From NCBI RefSeq assembly GCF_035319885.1, contig NZ_CP141285.1, positions 1,984,001 through 2,048,000 on the forward strand: a stretch of 64,000 bases of DNA, in the 5' to 3' direction. Shown here piece after piece: positions 33,094 to 41,185 of this stretch. The number at the start of each line of letters is the position of its first letter. Position 1 is the first letter of the stretch. The notes below the pieces were generated by a model. It was not told where the DNA came from. It did no database searches and saw only the letters and a program-made list of their open reading frames with translations. Source of the DNA: Altererythrobacter sp. H2 (GTDB lineage: Bacteria; Pseudomonadota; Alphaproteobacteria; Sphingomonadales; Sphingomonadaceae). The position numbers were made by a program, and so were the translations under genes.

Positions 33094-35760
33094 TCATTTC
33101 TGCAAAATTGCCTGGGCTGCGGCCAGCCTCGCGATCGGTACCCGGAAGGGCGAAGCGCTGACATAGTCCAGCCGGACCTCCTCACAGAAGGCAATGCTGT
33201 CCGGATCGCCGCCATGCTCGCCGCAGATCCCCAGCTTGATGTCGGGCCGCGTCGACCGCCCGCGTTCGGCCGCCAGCCGGACCAGCTGGCCGACCCCTTC
33301 GATATCCAGGCTGACGAACGGATCGCGCGGGAAGATTCCCTTTTCGACATAAGCGCCAAGGAACCGCGCGGCATCATCGCGGCTGACGCCCAGCGTAGTC
33401 TGGGTCAGATCGTTGGTCCCGAACGAGAAGAATTCACCAACTTCGGCAATCTCGCCAGCCATCAGCGCCGCGCGCGGCAGTTCGATCATCGTGCCAACCT
33501 GATAGGCCATTGTCCGGCCCTGTTCTGCGAACACCGCCGCCGCGGTCCGATCGACCAGGGCCTTGAGGATTTCCAGCTCCTTGCGGGTGGCGACCAGCGG
33601 GATCATCACCTCGGGCACCACGGCCTGGCCGTGCTGGGCTTCCACCTCGCAGGCGGCTTCGAAAATCGCCCGGGCCTGCATCTCGTAGATCTCGGGAAAG
33701 GTGATCCCCAGGCGGCAGCCGCGATGGCCCAGCATCGGGTTGAATTCGTGCAGTTCGTTGGCCCGGCGGCGCAGGGTTGCCGCCCCTACTCCGATCATCT
33801 CGGCCAGATCCTCGAACTCGGCATCTTCGTGCGGCAGAAACTCGTGCAGCGGCGGATCGAGCAGGCGGATCGTCACGGGAAGGCCCGCCATGACCTCAAA
33901 AATCGCGTGAAAATCGGCGCGCTGTTCGGGCAACAGCTTGGCCAAGGCGGCGCGTCGCTGGCCATCGTCTTCAGCTAAGATCATCTGGCGTACCGAGGCG
34001 ATCCGCTTGGCGTCAAAGAACATATGCTCGGTCCGGCACAGGCCGACCCCTTCGGCGCCAAACTGACGCGCGGTATGGCAATCGGCCGGGGTTTCGGCAT
34101 TGGTGCGAACCTTCATCCGGCGGTGCCGGTCGGCCCATTCCATCAGGACGCCGAAATCGCCGACCAGTTCGGGCTCGATCGTCTTTACCAGCCCGGCCAT
34201 AACCTCGCCGCTGGCACCGTCCAGGGTGATGACATCGCCTTCCTTCAACTCGCGGTTGCCGATCCGCAGTGACCGGCTGGCGAGGTCGATCGAGACGGCC
34301 GAGGCGCCAGAAACGCAGGGCCGCCCCATGCCACGCGCCACCACCGCGGCGTGGCTGGTCATGCCCCCGCGCGCGGTCAGAATGCCCTTGGCGGCGTGCA
34401 TGCCGTGAATATCTTCCGGACTGGTTTCCACCCGCACCAGGATTACCGCCTCGCCCATCGCCGAACGCTTTTCAGCGCTGTCGGAATCGAGCACGATCGC
34501 GCCCGATGCCGCCCCGGGCGATGCCGGCAGGCCGTGCGTCAAGACGTCACGCGGGGCCTGGGGATCGAGCGTTGGGTGCAGCAGCTGATCAAGCGCCATC
34601 GGATCGACCCGCAGGATCGCGGTCTTTTCGTCGATCAGCCCTTCGTGGACCATGTCGACCGCCATCTTCAGCGCGGCCTTGGCGGTGCGCTTGCCGCTGC
34701 GGGTCTGGAGCATCCACAGCTGCCCGCGTTCAACCGTGAATTCGATGTCCTGCATGTCGCGGTAGTGTTTTTCAAGCAGCTCGAAAACCGCAGCCAGTTT
34801 GCCGTAAGCTGCCGGCATTGCCTCTTCCATCGATAGCGGCTTGGCCTTGGCCCGCTCGCGCGCGGCCTTGGTCAGGTATTGCGGGGTACGCATCCCGGCG
34901 ACCACGTCTTCGCCCTGGGCATTGACCAGCCATTCGCCATAGAACGCCCGCTCACCAGTGGCTGGATCGCGGGTAAAAGCCACACCTGTGGCGCTGGTAT
35001 CGCCCATATTGCCGAAGACCATTGCCTGGACGTTGACCGCGGTGCCCCAGTCGCCCGGGATGTTATTTAGCCGGCGATAGACCTTGGCCCGGTCGGCATC
35101 CCAGCTGTCAAACACCGCTCGAATCGCTCCCCACAACTGTTCGTGGACATCCTGAGGGAACGGGCGGCCCAGCTCAGCCTCGACAATCTCTTCGTATTCC
35201 TTGACCAGCGCCTGCCAATGCTGCACCTCCATCTCAACATCGGAGTAAAAGCCGTTGTTCTCCTTGACGATTTCCAGTGCGCCTTCAAACAGGTGGTGGT
35301 CCACACCCAGCACCACATCGGAATACATCTGGATGAAGCGGCGATAGGAGTCCCAGGCAAAGCGCGGATCGCCCGAAGTTTGCGCCAGCCCCGCAACGGT
35401 GGCGTGATTGAGCCCTAGATTGAGCACGGTATCCATCATCCCGGGCATCGACACGCGTGCGCCCGAACGGACCGAAACCAGCAAGGGATCGGCCGGATTG
35501 CCAAAGCTTTTGCCAACCGCAGCCTCGATATGGGCCAGCGCTACGGCCACTTCGGCCTTCAGACTGTCGGAAAAGTCATTTCCTTCCGCCAGATAAAACA
35601 CGCATTGTTCGGTGGTGATGGTAAAGCCCGGGGGAACTGGCAGGCCGATTCCGGCCATTTCCGCCAGGTTTGCGCCCTTGCCGCCGACAATCGTCTTGTC
35701 GCGGCTGCGCGGATCCTGGCTGTTGGCGCCGCCGCCGAAGGCGTAGACTTGATTGTTCAT
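33094..35760 (-). CDS. ppdK: pyruvate, phosphate dikinase
   Basis: 888-aa enzyme interconverting pyruvate, ATP and Pi with PEP, AMP and PPi. N-terminal ATP-grasp domain (GGKGANLAEMAGIGLPVPPGFT, KNNGFYSDVEMEVQ), the phospho-histidine swivelling domain with GGMTSHAAVVARGMGRPCVSG, and a PEP/pyruvate TIM barrel ending in CGEHGGDPDSIAFCEEVRLDYVS are complete. In aerobic alphaproteobacteria growing on aromatics it can supply PEP for gluconeogenesis. ATG at 35760; a perfect copy of the catabolic-cluster inverted repeat lies 74 bp upstream. Confidence 0.95.
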   Translation of the reverse strand: MNNQVYAFGGGANSQDPRSRDKTIVGGKGANLAEMAGIGLPVPPGFTITTEQCVFYLAEGNDFSDSLKAEVAVALAHIEAAVGKSFGNPADPLLVSVRSGARVSMPGMMDTVLNLGLNHATVAGLAQTSGDPRFAWDSYRRFIQMYSDVVLGVDHHLFEGALEIVKENNGFYSDVEMEVQHWQALVKEYEEIVEAELGRPFPQDVHEQLWGAIRAVFDSWDADRAKVYRRLNNIPGDWGTAVNVQAMVFGNMGDTSATGVAFTRDPATGERAFYGEWLVNAQGEDVVAGMRTPQYLTKAARERAKAKPLSMEEAMPAAYGKLAAVFELLEKHYRDMQDIEFTVERGQLWMLQTRSGKRTAKAALKMAVDMVHEGLIDEKTAILRVDPMALDQLLHPTLDPQAPRDVLTHGLPASPGAASGAIVLDSDSAEKRSAMGEAVILVRVETSPEDIHGMHAAKGILTARGGMTSHAAVVARGMGRPCVSGASAVSIDLASRSLRIGNRELKEGDVITLDGASGEVMAGLVKTIEPELVGDFGVLMEWADRHRRMKVRTNAETPADCHTARQFGAEGVGLCRTEHMFFDAKRIASVRQMILAEDDGQRRAALAKLLPEQRADFHAIFEVMAGLPVTIRLLDPPLHEFLPHEDAEFEDLAEMIGVGAATLRRRANELHEFNPMLGHRGCRLGITFPEIYEMQARAIFEAACEVEAQHGQAVVPEVMIPLVATRKELEILKALVDRTAAAVFAEQGRTMAYQVGTMIELPRAALMAGEIAEVGEFFSFGTNDLTQTTLGVSRDDAARFLGAYVEKGIFPRDPFVSLDIEGVGQLVRLAAERGRSTRPDIKLGICGEHGGDPDSIAFCEEVRLDYVSASPFRVPIARLAAAQAILQK

Positions 35761-35833
35761 AATGAAGCTGGTTTCCTTGAACGTGACAAGATTTGCCCGT
35801 TAGCCTTCGAATCGCAAGAAGGTCCGCCACATA

Positions 35834-35849
35834 GTGCAACGCATTGCAC
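35834..35849. promoter_or_regulatory. perfect inverted repeat GTGCAACGCATTGCAC upstream of ppdK
   Basis: A 6-4-6 repeat identical to the 7264-7279 site except at one central base. It lies 74 bp upstream of the ppdK start, inside a 168-bp leader with no gene. The shared site suggests co-regulation of a gluconeogenic step and the catabolic operons, by inference. Confidence 0.6.
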
Positions 35850-35928
35850 AAAGGCGCAAGTGACCTGAGGCGGAATGGGCGTCTCTGAGCTTCGGCATCA
35901 TTGACGGTCGTCCGTCGTCAGTGCACTG

Positions 35929-36325
35929 CTACCCAACCTCGGTCCACTCGGGTCTGGAGTATTCCGCCTTGCTCATGTCCGATGGGCTGGTTGCACCGGC
36001 TGAGTTTGCCAGCATGATCGGGGGGATATTCCCGATCGCGCTGTGCGGTCGCTCTTCGTTGTAATGTTTGCGCCACGCCTCCAGCGTTTCGCAAGCATCT
36101 TCCAGCGATAAGAACGAGTGCGCGTTCAGGCATTCGCTGCGCAGCTTGCTGTTGAATGCTTTGATGAATGTCCCTTCGACAGGCTCAGGGCAGGATTATC
36201 TGTGGGCTTACCAGGACGGGAGAAGTCAAGGGTCACCCCGCGTTGGTAAGCCCATAGGTCCATGTCCCGAGAGATGAACTCGCTGCCATTGTCCACCCTG
36301 ATCGCCTTCGGGTACGATGGTGATC
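35929..36325 (-). mobile_element. IS3-family transposase (orfB) 3' remnant
   Basis: The minus strand encodes the C-terminal rve/DDE part of an IS3-group transposase: IRVDNGSEFISRDMDLWAYQ, TLDFSRPGKPTDN, then in a different frame KAFNSKLRSECLNAH, EAWRKHYNEERPHSAIGN and a terminal RPEWTEVG ending at the stop 35929-35931. The frame change falls exactly where a 19-bp palindromic repeat is inserted (36172-36190). The 5' two-thirds of the element and its left end are missing. Non-functional. Confidence 0.85.
36172..36190. repeat. short palindromic REP-like unit inserted in the IS3 remnant
   Basis: CCCTTCGACAGGCTCAGGG is an imperfect palindrome (reverse complement CCCTGAGCCTGTCGAAGGG) of a type I know as a dispersed intergenic repeat in sphingomonads and other proteobacteria. 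Here it interrupts the transposase coding sequence between the PTDN and FIKAFN motifs and shifts the frame. Confidence 0.6.
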
Positions 36326-36712
36326 GATGCGTCTGGCTGGGTCGTGCGGATTTGCGGACTGCTACCAACGAAGCCGACGAACGCAACTGTGTCCTTCATG
36401 GGGCAGGACAATCAAGGTACTATCGTCAACACCAATGACGCTGACCCCTCGAGGTTCCCCTCAGGCGCGTGGATGGTAGTGCCGGATTACAAATGGTTTG
36501 CTGCCCATTCGACACCCTTCACCCCGCGCACCCGTACGGGCGCCTTTGATGGTATGGGAAAGACAACATCGGTGGTGCGAGATGCCGGATCCATCACCGA
36601 CAAATCGACCGTACCGATATTTTGTACGGCAGAGGCGCCGCGCCGGATCAGGTTGACAAAAATAGCTACCTGCTGGGTGGCCTTCCGCCCTACTTGTCGA
36701 TATTAGATAATA
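36326..36712. other. degraded stretch without an intact gene
   Basis: 387 bp between the IS3 remnant and the TetR operator. One minus-strand frame is open for about 70 codons (36660 to 36488), then is cut by TAA and, after 28 codons, by TGA, with reasonable coding-like composition on either side. No family was recognised, so it is either a heavily decayed gene or chance. Confidence 0.3.
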
Positions 36713-36724
36713 GACGCATGCGTC
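36713..36724. promoter_or_regulatory. 12-bp perfect palindrome GACGCATGCGTC, probable TetR operator
   Basis: A perfect dyad centred about 45 bp upstream of the TetR-family gene start, the normal place for an autoregulatory operator. The flanks (TA-, -AA) extend it only weakly. Confidence 0.45.
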
Positions 36725-36763
36725 AAATTGAACGCCTGCGCTCATAATGCAAGGCAGCAAGAT

Positions 36764-37387
36764 GTGAATGCAGGAAAATGGCCAAGGCACCGCCCCATCG
36801 ACCTTGCCAAGCGTGAGGCGATTTTGGACGCGGCGCGCGACGAATTTTTCATGCATGGCTTTGCTGGTGCCTCAATCGAAACCATCGCCAGCCGCAGCGC
36901 TGTTTCAAAAGTCACGGTGTACAACAGGTTTAAGACCAAGGAGGCCCTGTTCACAGCCATGGTACAACGCGAATGCGTCATGATGGGAGCGGATTTTGTC
37001 TCACCTGAAGAAGCCGGTGGCGACCTCAGGGACACACTGATGACTTTTGGACAAGCGGTGATCCACTTCCTTACCCAGCCCCACATAATTAGTTTTGGGC
37101 GCCGAATCGGTGCCGAAGCGGAATTGCGGCCAGAAGTCGGCGAATTGTTCCTGAATACCGGACCGCGGCGGATGCAGCGCGAATTGACCGCGCTGTTGGA
37201 GGCGTCAGTCGCAAACGGAAAAATCCGCTGCCATGACTGCCGCCTCGCGGCAGGCCATCTTTTTGGACTACTGTGCGGCTTCGACATGTGCATGGCGCGC
37301 TTTTCAACCGAAGAGCCCGACCGGGAAAAACTGTGCGCGAACGTGAGTGATGCCGTAGACCGGTTTCTAAAGGCCTATGGCGTTTAA
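36764..37387 (+). CDS. TetR/AcrR-family transcriptional regulator
   Basis: 207 aa from the GTG at 36764 (AAGGCAGCAA upstream); an in-frame TTG at 36728 would add 12 residues. N-terminal TetR HTH: AILDAARDEFFMHGFAGASIETIASRSAVSKVTVYNRFKTKEALF. The C-terminal part (FLTQPHIISFGRRIGAEAELRPEVGELFLNTGP) resembles the AefR-like/TetR_C_7 type. It is isolated between two IS3 remnants in direct orientation, with no obvious target gene adjacent. Ligand and target unknown. Confidence 0.88.
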   Translation: MNAGKWPRHRPIDLAKREAILDAARDEFFMHGFAGASIETIASRSAVSKVTVYNRFKTKEALFTAMVQRECVMMGADFVSPEEAGGDLRDTLMTFGQAVIHFLTQPHIISFGRRIGAEAELRPEVGELFLNTGPRRMQRELTALLEASVANGKIRCHDCRLAAGHLFGLLCGFDMCMARFSTEEPDREKLCANVSDAVDRFLKAYGV

Positions 37388-37437
37388 AGACATGCCCCCC
37401 GCTTTCCCCCGGCTGGGATTAGAGCAGGGCGGTGGTT

Positions 37438-37537
37438 GTGCACTGCTACCCAACCTCGGACCACTAGGGTCTGGAGTTTTCCGCCTTGCCCAGATCCGGT
37501 GGGCTGGTTTCACCGGCTGAGTTTGCCAGCATGATCA
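37438..37537 (-). mobile_element. second IS3-family 3' end remnant (direct repeat of 35921-36019)
   Basis: About 100 bp nearly identical to 35921-36019 (starting GTGCACTGCTACCCAACCTC and including the GGCTGAGTTTGCCAGCATGATC part), in the same orientation, with roughly ten to fifteen percent mismatches. It encodes the last residues of the transposase, now with an internal stop. The two copies flank the TetR gene. Confidence 0.8.
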
Positions 37538-37541
37538 GCGG

Positions 37542-37814
37542 CTACAGATCTATGGTTCGGACGGCTTGAATCCATTCGTCGACTTCGGATTCGACCCACA
37601 CCGTACACCTGGTTCCCAGTGATCGAGGCTTTGGAAAGCGCCCCTCTTTTGCTCGCTGGTAAATTGCGGTGCGTTTGAGGCCGACACGCTCGATAACATC
37701 TGGCAGGCGAAGCAGACGTTCCGGCTGAGCAAAGCCTCCCGGAATCGGCTTGTCATGCGCTTCACTTGCGATCGTGCGACATTCGTTGGGCAGTGGATCG
37801 GGCTCATTTCGCAT
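37542..37814 (-). CDS. AlpA-family excisionase/regulator of an older element
   Basis: 90 aa from ATG 37814. C-terminal AlpA HTH: LRLPDVIERVGLKRTAIYQRAKEGRFPKP followed by WVESEVDEWI. Proteins of this type regulate integrase genes or act as excisionases of P4-like elements. It overlaps the upstream HTH gene by 11 bp. Belongs with the truncated integrase at 38138-38581, so probably a relic. Confidence 0.75.
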   Translation of the reverse strand: MRNEPDPLPNECRTIASEAHDKPIPGGFAQPERLLRLPDVIERVGLKRTAIYQRAKEGRFPKPRSLGTRCTVWVESEVDEWIQAVRTIDL

Positions 37815-38226
37815 AGAGCGTGTCCCGTCGCTCGAGTTCGTCGATATGCTCGGCCAGAAGGCTCGCCACCCGGTGCGCCGCGCCCTTGGCCCATCGAGGC
37901 CTGACCTCGTGTAGTTGATTGCCCAGACTTCGCTCGAGTGCTTCCGGGAGCTCTTGCAGGAATATCTCGAGGAAATATCCGAGATCGGTATCCATCCAGT
38001 CTGTAGCCTTGCCGCTTTTCCCGAGCAGCTGAAGCGCCAGAGCCGCATGCGGCTTGGCGCCGCTGGCAGACAGAATACGGATGGCCTCGTCAAGCGTGGC
38101 AGCGCGCTTACCTTCGAGAATCCGGCGAAGCGCATCCTTATGGATGCGCGCCTCTTGTGCAATGTCCTGGCGCGCCCTCCCGCTTGCGATCACAGCGGAG
38201 ACAATCGTCCAGCAAGCGAGCCGCAT
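37804..38226 (-). CDS. HTH-containing protein of the older integrative element
   Basis: About 140 aa from ATG 38226 (frame open to 38358). MRLACWTIVSAVIASGRARQ at the start, then ARIHKDALRRILEGKRAATLDEAIRILSA, a likely XRE-like helix-turn-helix, and an acidic/helical C-terminus. Family not certain. Its upstream DNA is the truncated integrase frame, indicating that a deletion placed the two side by side. Confidence 0.6.
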   Translation of the reverse strand: MRLACWTIVSAVIASGRARQDIAQEARIHKDALRRILEGKRAATLDEAIRILSASGAKPHAALALQLLGKSGKATDWMDTDLGYFLEIFLQELPEALERSLGNQLHEVRPRWAKGAAHRVASLLAEHIDELERRDTLYAK

Positions 38227-38581
38227 GGAGATCGATAGCGACAAGTTGGCGGCATCTTGCCACCATTTCGTTGAGGCTTTGCCCTGACGAAGCACTCTCG
38301 TCCAATCGAACATTTGCAAGGTAGAGTATCGAATGGGGCGCTTCTCTACCTTCGACAAGAGTCGCCTTCGCGAGCTTCTTCAGTTCGCGAGCTGCCGCGA
38401 TACCAATGTCGGGGTAAGGACCAAACGAGAGAAGCTTCTCTTTGCCCCTGAAGCGATACTTCAGGCGCCAAAGCTTCGAACCATTTCGCTGAACCAGAAG
38501 GTACAATCCCTCCCCGTCCGCCAGCTTGTAGGGTCGATCGGTGGCTTTTGCCTTTCTGATTTGAATCTCGCTCAGGGCCAT
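38138..38581 (-). pseudogene. truncated tyrosine integrase (P4/DUF4102 type), N-terminal remnant
   Basis: ATG at 38581 opens a typical integrase N-terminal domain (MALSEIQIRKAKATDRPYKL, ADGEGLYLLVQRNGSKLW, KLLSFGPYPDIGIAAAREL) for about 70 residues. The frame then runs into unrelated sequence and the whole catalytic domain is missing. It reads leftward, away from the attL-like repeat at 38760, mirroring the intact integrase on the other side. This marks a decayed element at the same integration site. Confidence 0.8.
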
Positions 38582-38666
38582 TGGGGGTATCGCTCCTTTT
38601 CGGTACCCCCGGAAAATACCCCCAAAATACCCCCACGCCAAATCCGGCTTCAAGCGAATGCAAGCG

Positions 38667-38731
38667 GACGCATGCGGACGCGAATCACGCATATCATTCT
38701 GAATTAATTAGATTTTACGGACGCATGCGGC
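38667..38731. repeat. direct repeats GGACGCATGCGG between integrase remnant and attL
   Basis: Exact GGACGCATGCGG copies at 38667-38678 and 38720-38731, with a shorter CCATGCGG copy at 38744-38751. Short direct repeats 30-95 bp from the att core on the side of the truncated integrase are the expected form of integrase arm sites of the older element. That role is inferred. Confidence 0.4.
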
Positions 38732-38759
38732 AGCAAACGAACCCATGCGGATTCGAGAT

Positions 38760-38774
38760 TGGTAGCGGAGGAGG
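38760..38774. repeat. attL core, 15-bp copy of the tRNA-Met 3' end
   Basis: TGGTAGCGGAGGAGG, identical to 51020-51034 and corresponding to the CCA end and 3' acceptor arm of the tRNA gene (reverse strand). The identity stops on both sides, which defines the core. Confidence 0.8.
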
Positions 38775-38890
38775 CGCTATAACTTTCGTCTCAGGCAATT
38801 TCAGAGCGTCCCCAACTACTCTGTAAAATCAGCGATTTATCTTGTAACGTGTTCGCGGTCGGTCGCCCTGAATCGCCTGAATTCCCGCTG

Positions 38891-38912
38891 AAATGTGGGA
38901 ACGATTGTGGGA
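38891..38912. repeat. probable integrase arm sites, left end
   Basis: AAATGTGGGAAC at 38891-38902 recurs exactly at 50941-50952 near the right end. It is followed by a second TGTGGGA copy (38906-38912). Distance to attL is about 117 bp. Subterminal repeats common to both ends of a tyrosine-integrase element are typical arm-type binding sites. Confidence 0.5.
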
Positions 38913-38964
38913 CCAAATACCACCGTTTTTGGCGGTATGAATCCCTGACAGGGGCTCGAACCTG

Positions 38965-40161
38965 ATGGCGTTGACAGTATTGAAAGTGAAGAACGCAAAG
39001 CCCGGTCGCCATGTCGATGGCAGGGGCTTGTGCCTCGTCGTAAAGCCCAGCGGCGCGCGCACCTGGGTGCTGCGCATGCAGTTAAAAGGCCGCCGCCGCG
39101 ACTATGGGCTGGGATCGGCGCATGATGTTTCGCTATCCGATGCCAGAACAGCGGCAGCAGAATTGCGCCGCCGAGTTCGTGAAGGCTTCGATCCTGTCGC
39201 CGAACGGCGAAAGGCGCGCAAGGTCATTCCGACCTTTGAGGCCGCAACCCGCACATGCCATGAGACATTGGGCGACGGGTGGAAGGATGGCCATCATGCC
39301 CGGTGGCTGTCTGGTTTCGAGCGGCACCTCTTTCCGCGCATCGGCAAAAAGCCGGTCGACAAGGTGGACAGCGCCTGCGTCGTCGAGGCGCTTTCCCCGA
39401 TATGGCTGGAGATACCGGAAACAGCGCGGCGCTTGCTCCAGCGCATCGGCGTAGTGCTCGATTTCGCGCATGTGAAAGGCTGGGTGCCAGAAGAAGTGTC
39501 GTTGCGTTCGGTGCGCAAGGGCTTGCCGCGTCAGAACGACAAACGCGGGCACATGGAGGCCATGCCCTATGCCGACGTTCCGGCGCTGATGCAGAAGCTT
39601 GCCAGCGCCGCCCCGACGACCGGGCGCGACGCCTTGCGCTTCACGATTTACAACGCCGTGCGGTCCAACGAGACGCGCCTTGCGGTATGGGCCGAGTTCG
39701 ATCTCGAAAAGGCGGTATGGACCATTCCGGCTGAACGGATGAAAGCGGGCGAAACCCACGTCGTGCCGCTTTCGACACCGGTTGTGGCACTGCTGCGCAA
39801 ACGCTGGGATGAGCGGACCAGCGATACAGGCTTGGTCTTTTCCAACGACGGCAAGAAGCCGATCAGTGACATGACCATGACCAAGCTTCTGCGCGACGAT
39901 GGCTTCGCCAGCATCACGGTGCACGGCTTCCGATCCACCTTCACCGACTGGGCCGCCGAATGCACCGACTTCCCCAAAGAAGTCGCTGACAAGGCCCTCG
40001 CCCACAAGCTGCCTAACAAGGTCGAAGCCGCCTACCGCCGAACCGATTTCTTCGAGAAGCGCCGCAGACTGATGAAGCAATGGGCGGATTATCTGAGCAA
40101 TCGCACACGAGCAGCGAATACGGCGGCAGCCGAGCCTACTTCGGCTCGCGCTGCCGCATGA
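38965..40161 (+). CDS. int: tyrosine-type integrase (P4/DUF4102 family)
   Basis: 398 aa. N-terminal arm-binding domain (KNAKPGRHVDGRGLCLVVKP, YGLGSAHDVSLSDARTAAAELR), core-binding domain and catalytic domain with Arg in NAVRSNETR, HGFRSTFTDWAAE (His-x-x-Arg) and the nucleophilic Tyr in NKVEAAYRRTDFFEKRR. All catalytic motifs are present, so it should be active. It lies 190 bp inside attL and reads into the element. Its 3' end overlaps the convergent AlpA gene by 26 bp. Confidence 0.93.
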   Translation: MALTVLKVKNAKPGRHVDGRGLCLVVKPSGARTWVLRMQLKGRRRDYGLGSAHDVSLSDARTAAAELRRRVREGFDPVAERRKARKVIPTFEAATRTCHETLGDGWKDGHHARWLSGFERHLFPRIGKKPVDKVDSACVVEALSPIWLEIPETARRLLQRIGVVLDFAHVKGWVPEEVSLRSVRKGLPRQNDKRGHMEAMPYADVPALMQKLASAAPTTGRDALRFTIYNAVRSNETRLAVWAEFDLEKAVWTIPAERMKAGETHVVPLSTPVVALLRKRWDERTSDTGLVFSNDGKKPISDMTMTKLLRDDGFASITVHGFRSTFTDWAAECTDFPKEVADKALAHKLPNKVEAAYRRTDFFEKRRRLMKQWADYLSNRTRAANTAAAEPTSARAAA

Positions 40162-40330
40162 CCAGTTCGTGCAGACTGGCAGTCGTGATACGGGTCGATT
40201 TGCCGAGCTTGATGACCTCAATTTCGCCAGACGCAATCAGTTCGTAGAGCTTGGTGCGGCCGACGCCGATCATGCGCGCAGCGTCATTTACCTTCACGCA
40301 GATCGGCTCGACCGGAGGCGGCGCTATCAC
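40136..40330 (-). CDS. excisionase-like HTH protein
   Basis: 64 aa with GTG start at 40330 overlapping the stop of the next upstream gene (GTGA). MerR/excisionase HTH: VNDAARMIGVGRTKLYELIASGEIEVIKLGKSTRI. Probably controls excision of the element or integrase expression. Convergent with and overlapping the integrase 3' end, an arrangement that could allow antisense interference. Confidence 0.8.
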   Translation of the reverse strand: MIAPPPVEPICVKVNDAARMIGVGRTKLYELIASGEIEVIKLGKSTRITTASLHELVMRQREPK

Positions 40331-40533
40331 CGCGCAGCGCTCTCATTCCGATACGACACCGGATCATCGATCCAGCGGTTCACGGCGGATTCCCGCCAGC
40401 CCGCGCCGTGGACGCTAATCTTCACCTGGGACGGGAAAGTCCCCTCTGCGATCTTGCGATACATGGTGGAGCGGGACAGGCCGGTGCGGGCGAGAACGGT
40501 TTTGAGGCGGATGATCTTGTCGGTGTTGGGCAT
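40327..40533 (-). CDS. AlpA-family transcriptional regulator
   Basis: 68 aa from ATG 40533 (an ATG at 40548 adds five residues). AlpA motif KTVLARTGLSRSTMYRKIAEGTFPSQVKIS followed by WRESAVNRWIDDP. AlpA proteins regulate integrase or excision in P4-like elements. Coupled to the following excisionase-like gene. Confidence 0.85.
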   Translation of the reverse strand: MPNTDKIIRLKTVLARTGLSRSTMYRKIAEGTFPSQVKISVHGAGWRESAVNRWIDDPVSYRNESAAR

Positions 40534-40548
40534 GGGACGTGCTTCCAT

Positions 40549-41185
40549 TCATTGGCAGTTACTGGTGCCCCCTGATCCAAGAATTTCGTTTCGGGTCATC
40601 GAGTGCAATGGAATTCGCAACCACTGTGCCCGTGTTCGCAAACGCGGATAGAATAACTTGCGGAGGGACAGGAACGGTTATGGAAGAGTAGAGAAGGGGG
40701 CGGACGCAAGTTCCGGGTGGCTTGATGCGGCACCATGCAGCCTGCTCGACTGGCCAATTTCTCGAAACGCGCATCTGATTTTCATCAGAGCCGGAAATCC
40801 GCGCCGAGATTGACGAAGATTGCGTGCGAATCAGCGCAAATTCATCGCCTCTGATTGATGCGCTCACGCGATGACGTGTGCTAAGACCATGCCATGGCAA
40901 ATCACTCGATCACTTCTGAGAAAGCCGGAACGTCCTCTCCATCGCCTGCTTCACAGCCACATGAGGCGTTGACCTACGTCGTCAGCAATCCCTTGCCGCC
41001 ATCAAGGATTTCCTGGCTCAGACAGCAGTCAAAGCATGTGGCCGAGGTTTTTCGACAGCGATTGAACCAAACGACTGACTGAGAAACCATTTCGTGGAAA
41101 GCGTCCCTTCAGCCTGCTAGGCGTTAACAATGCTTTCGATTGCCTATTCCCCCTGCGCGCCCCACGTTTCGAGCACCCGCGCTGT
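40549..41185. other. 637-bp stretch with no confident gene
   Basis: Between the AlpA gene and the restriction-modification gene. A minus-strand 113-codon frame (40559-40900) and a plus-strand 62-codon frame (40894-41082) exist. The latter has an ATG but no recognisable domain; a short Ser/Pro-rich start then SWLRQQSKHVAEVFRQRL. No repeats or RNA genes recognised. Confidence 0.4.
40894..41082 (+). CDS. small hypothetical protein
   Basis: 62 codons starting MANHSITSEKAGTSSP and ending in a short amphipathic stretch (SWLRQQSKHVAEVFRQRLNQ). Same strand as the downstream restriction-modification gene, 103 bp before it. No family recognised and ribosome-binding site weak, so it may be non-coding. 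Confidence 0.3.
   Translation: MANHSITSEKAGTSSPSPASQPHEALTYVVSNPLPPSRISWLRQQSKHVAEVFRQRLNQTTD

Noticed and set aside
32967-33161. 64-codon plus-strand frame with a transposase-like N-terminus
   Set aside because: The resemblance to IS256-type N-termini is only a few residues and the frame overlaps the ppdK 3' end; not supportable.
38580-38640. short C-runs (ACCCCC repeats) looking like a repeat array
   Set aside because: Only a few irregular copies with no spacer structure; not a CRISPR array. No CRISPR or cas gene was seen anywhere in the window.
40559-40900. 113-codon minus-strand frame inside the mobile element
   Set aside because: No recognisable domain or start signal; overlaps the start of another weak frame.
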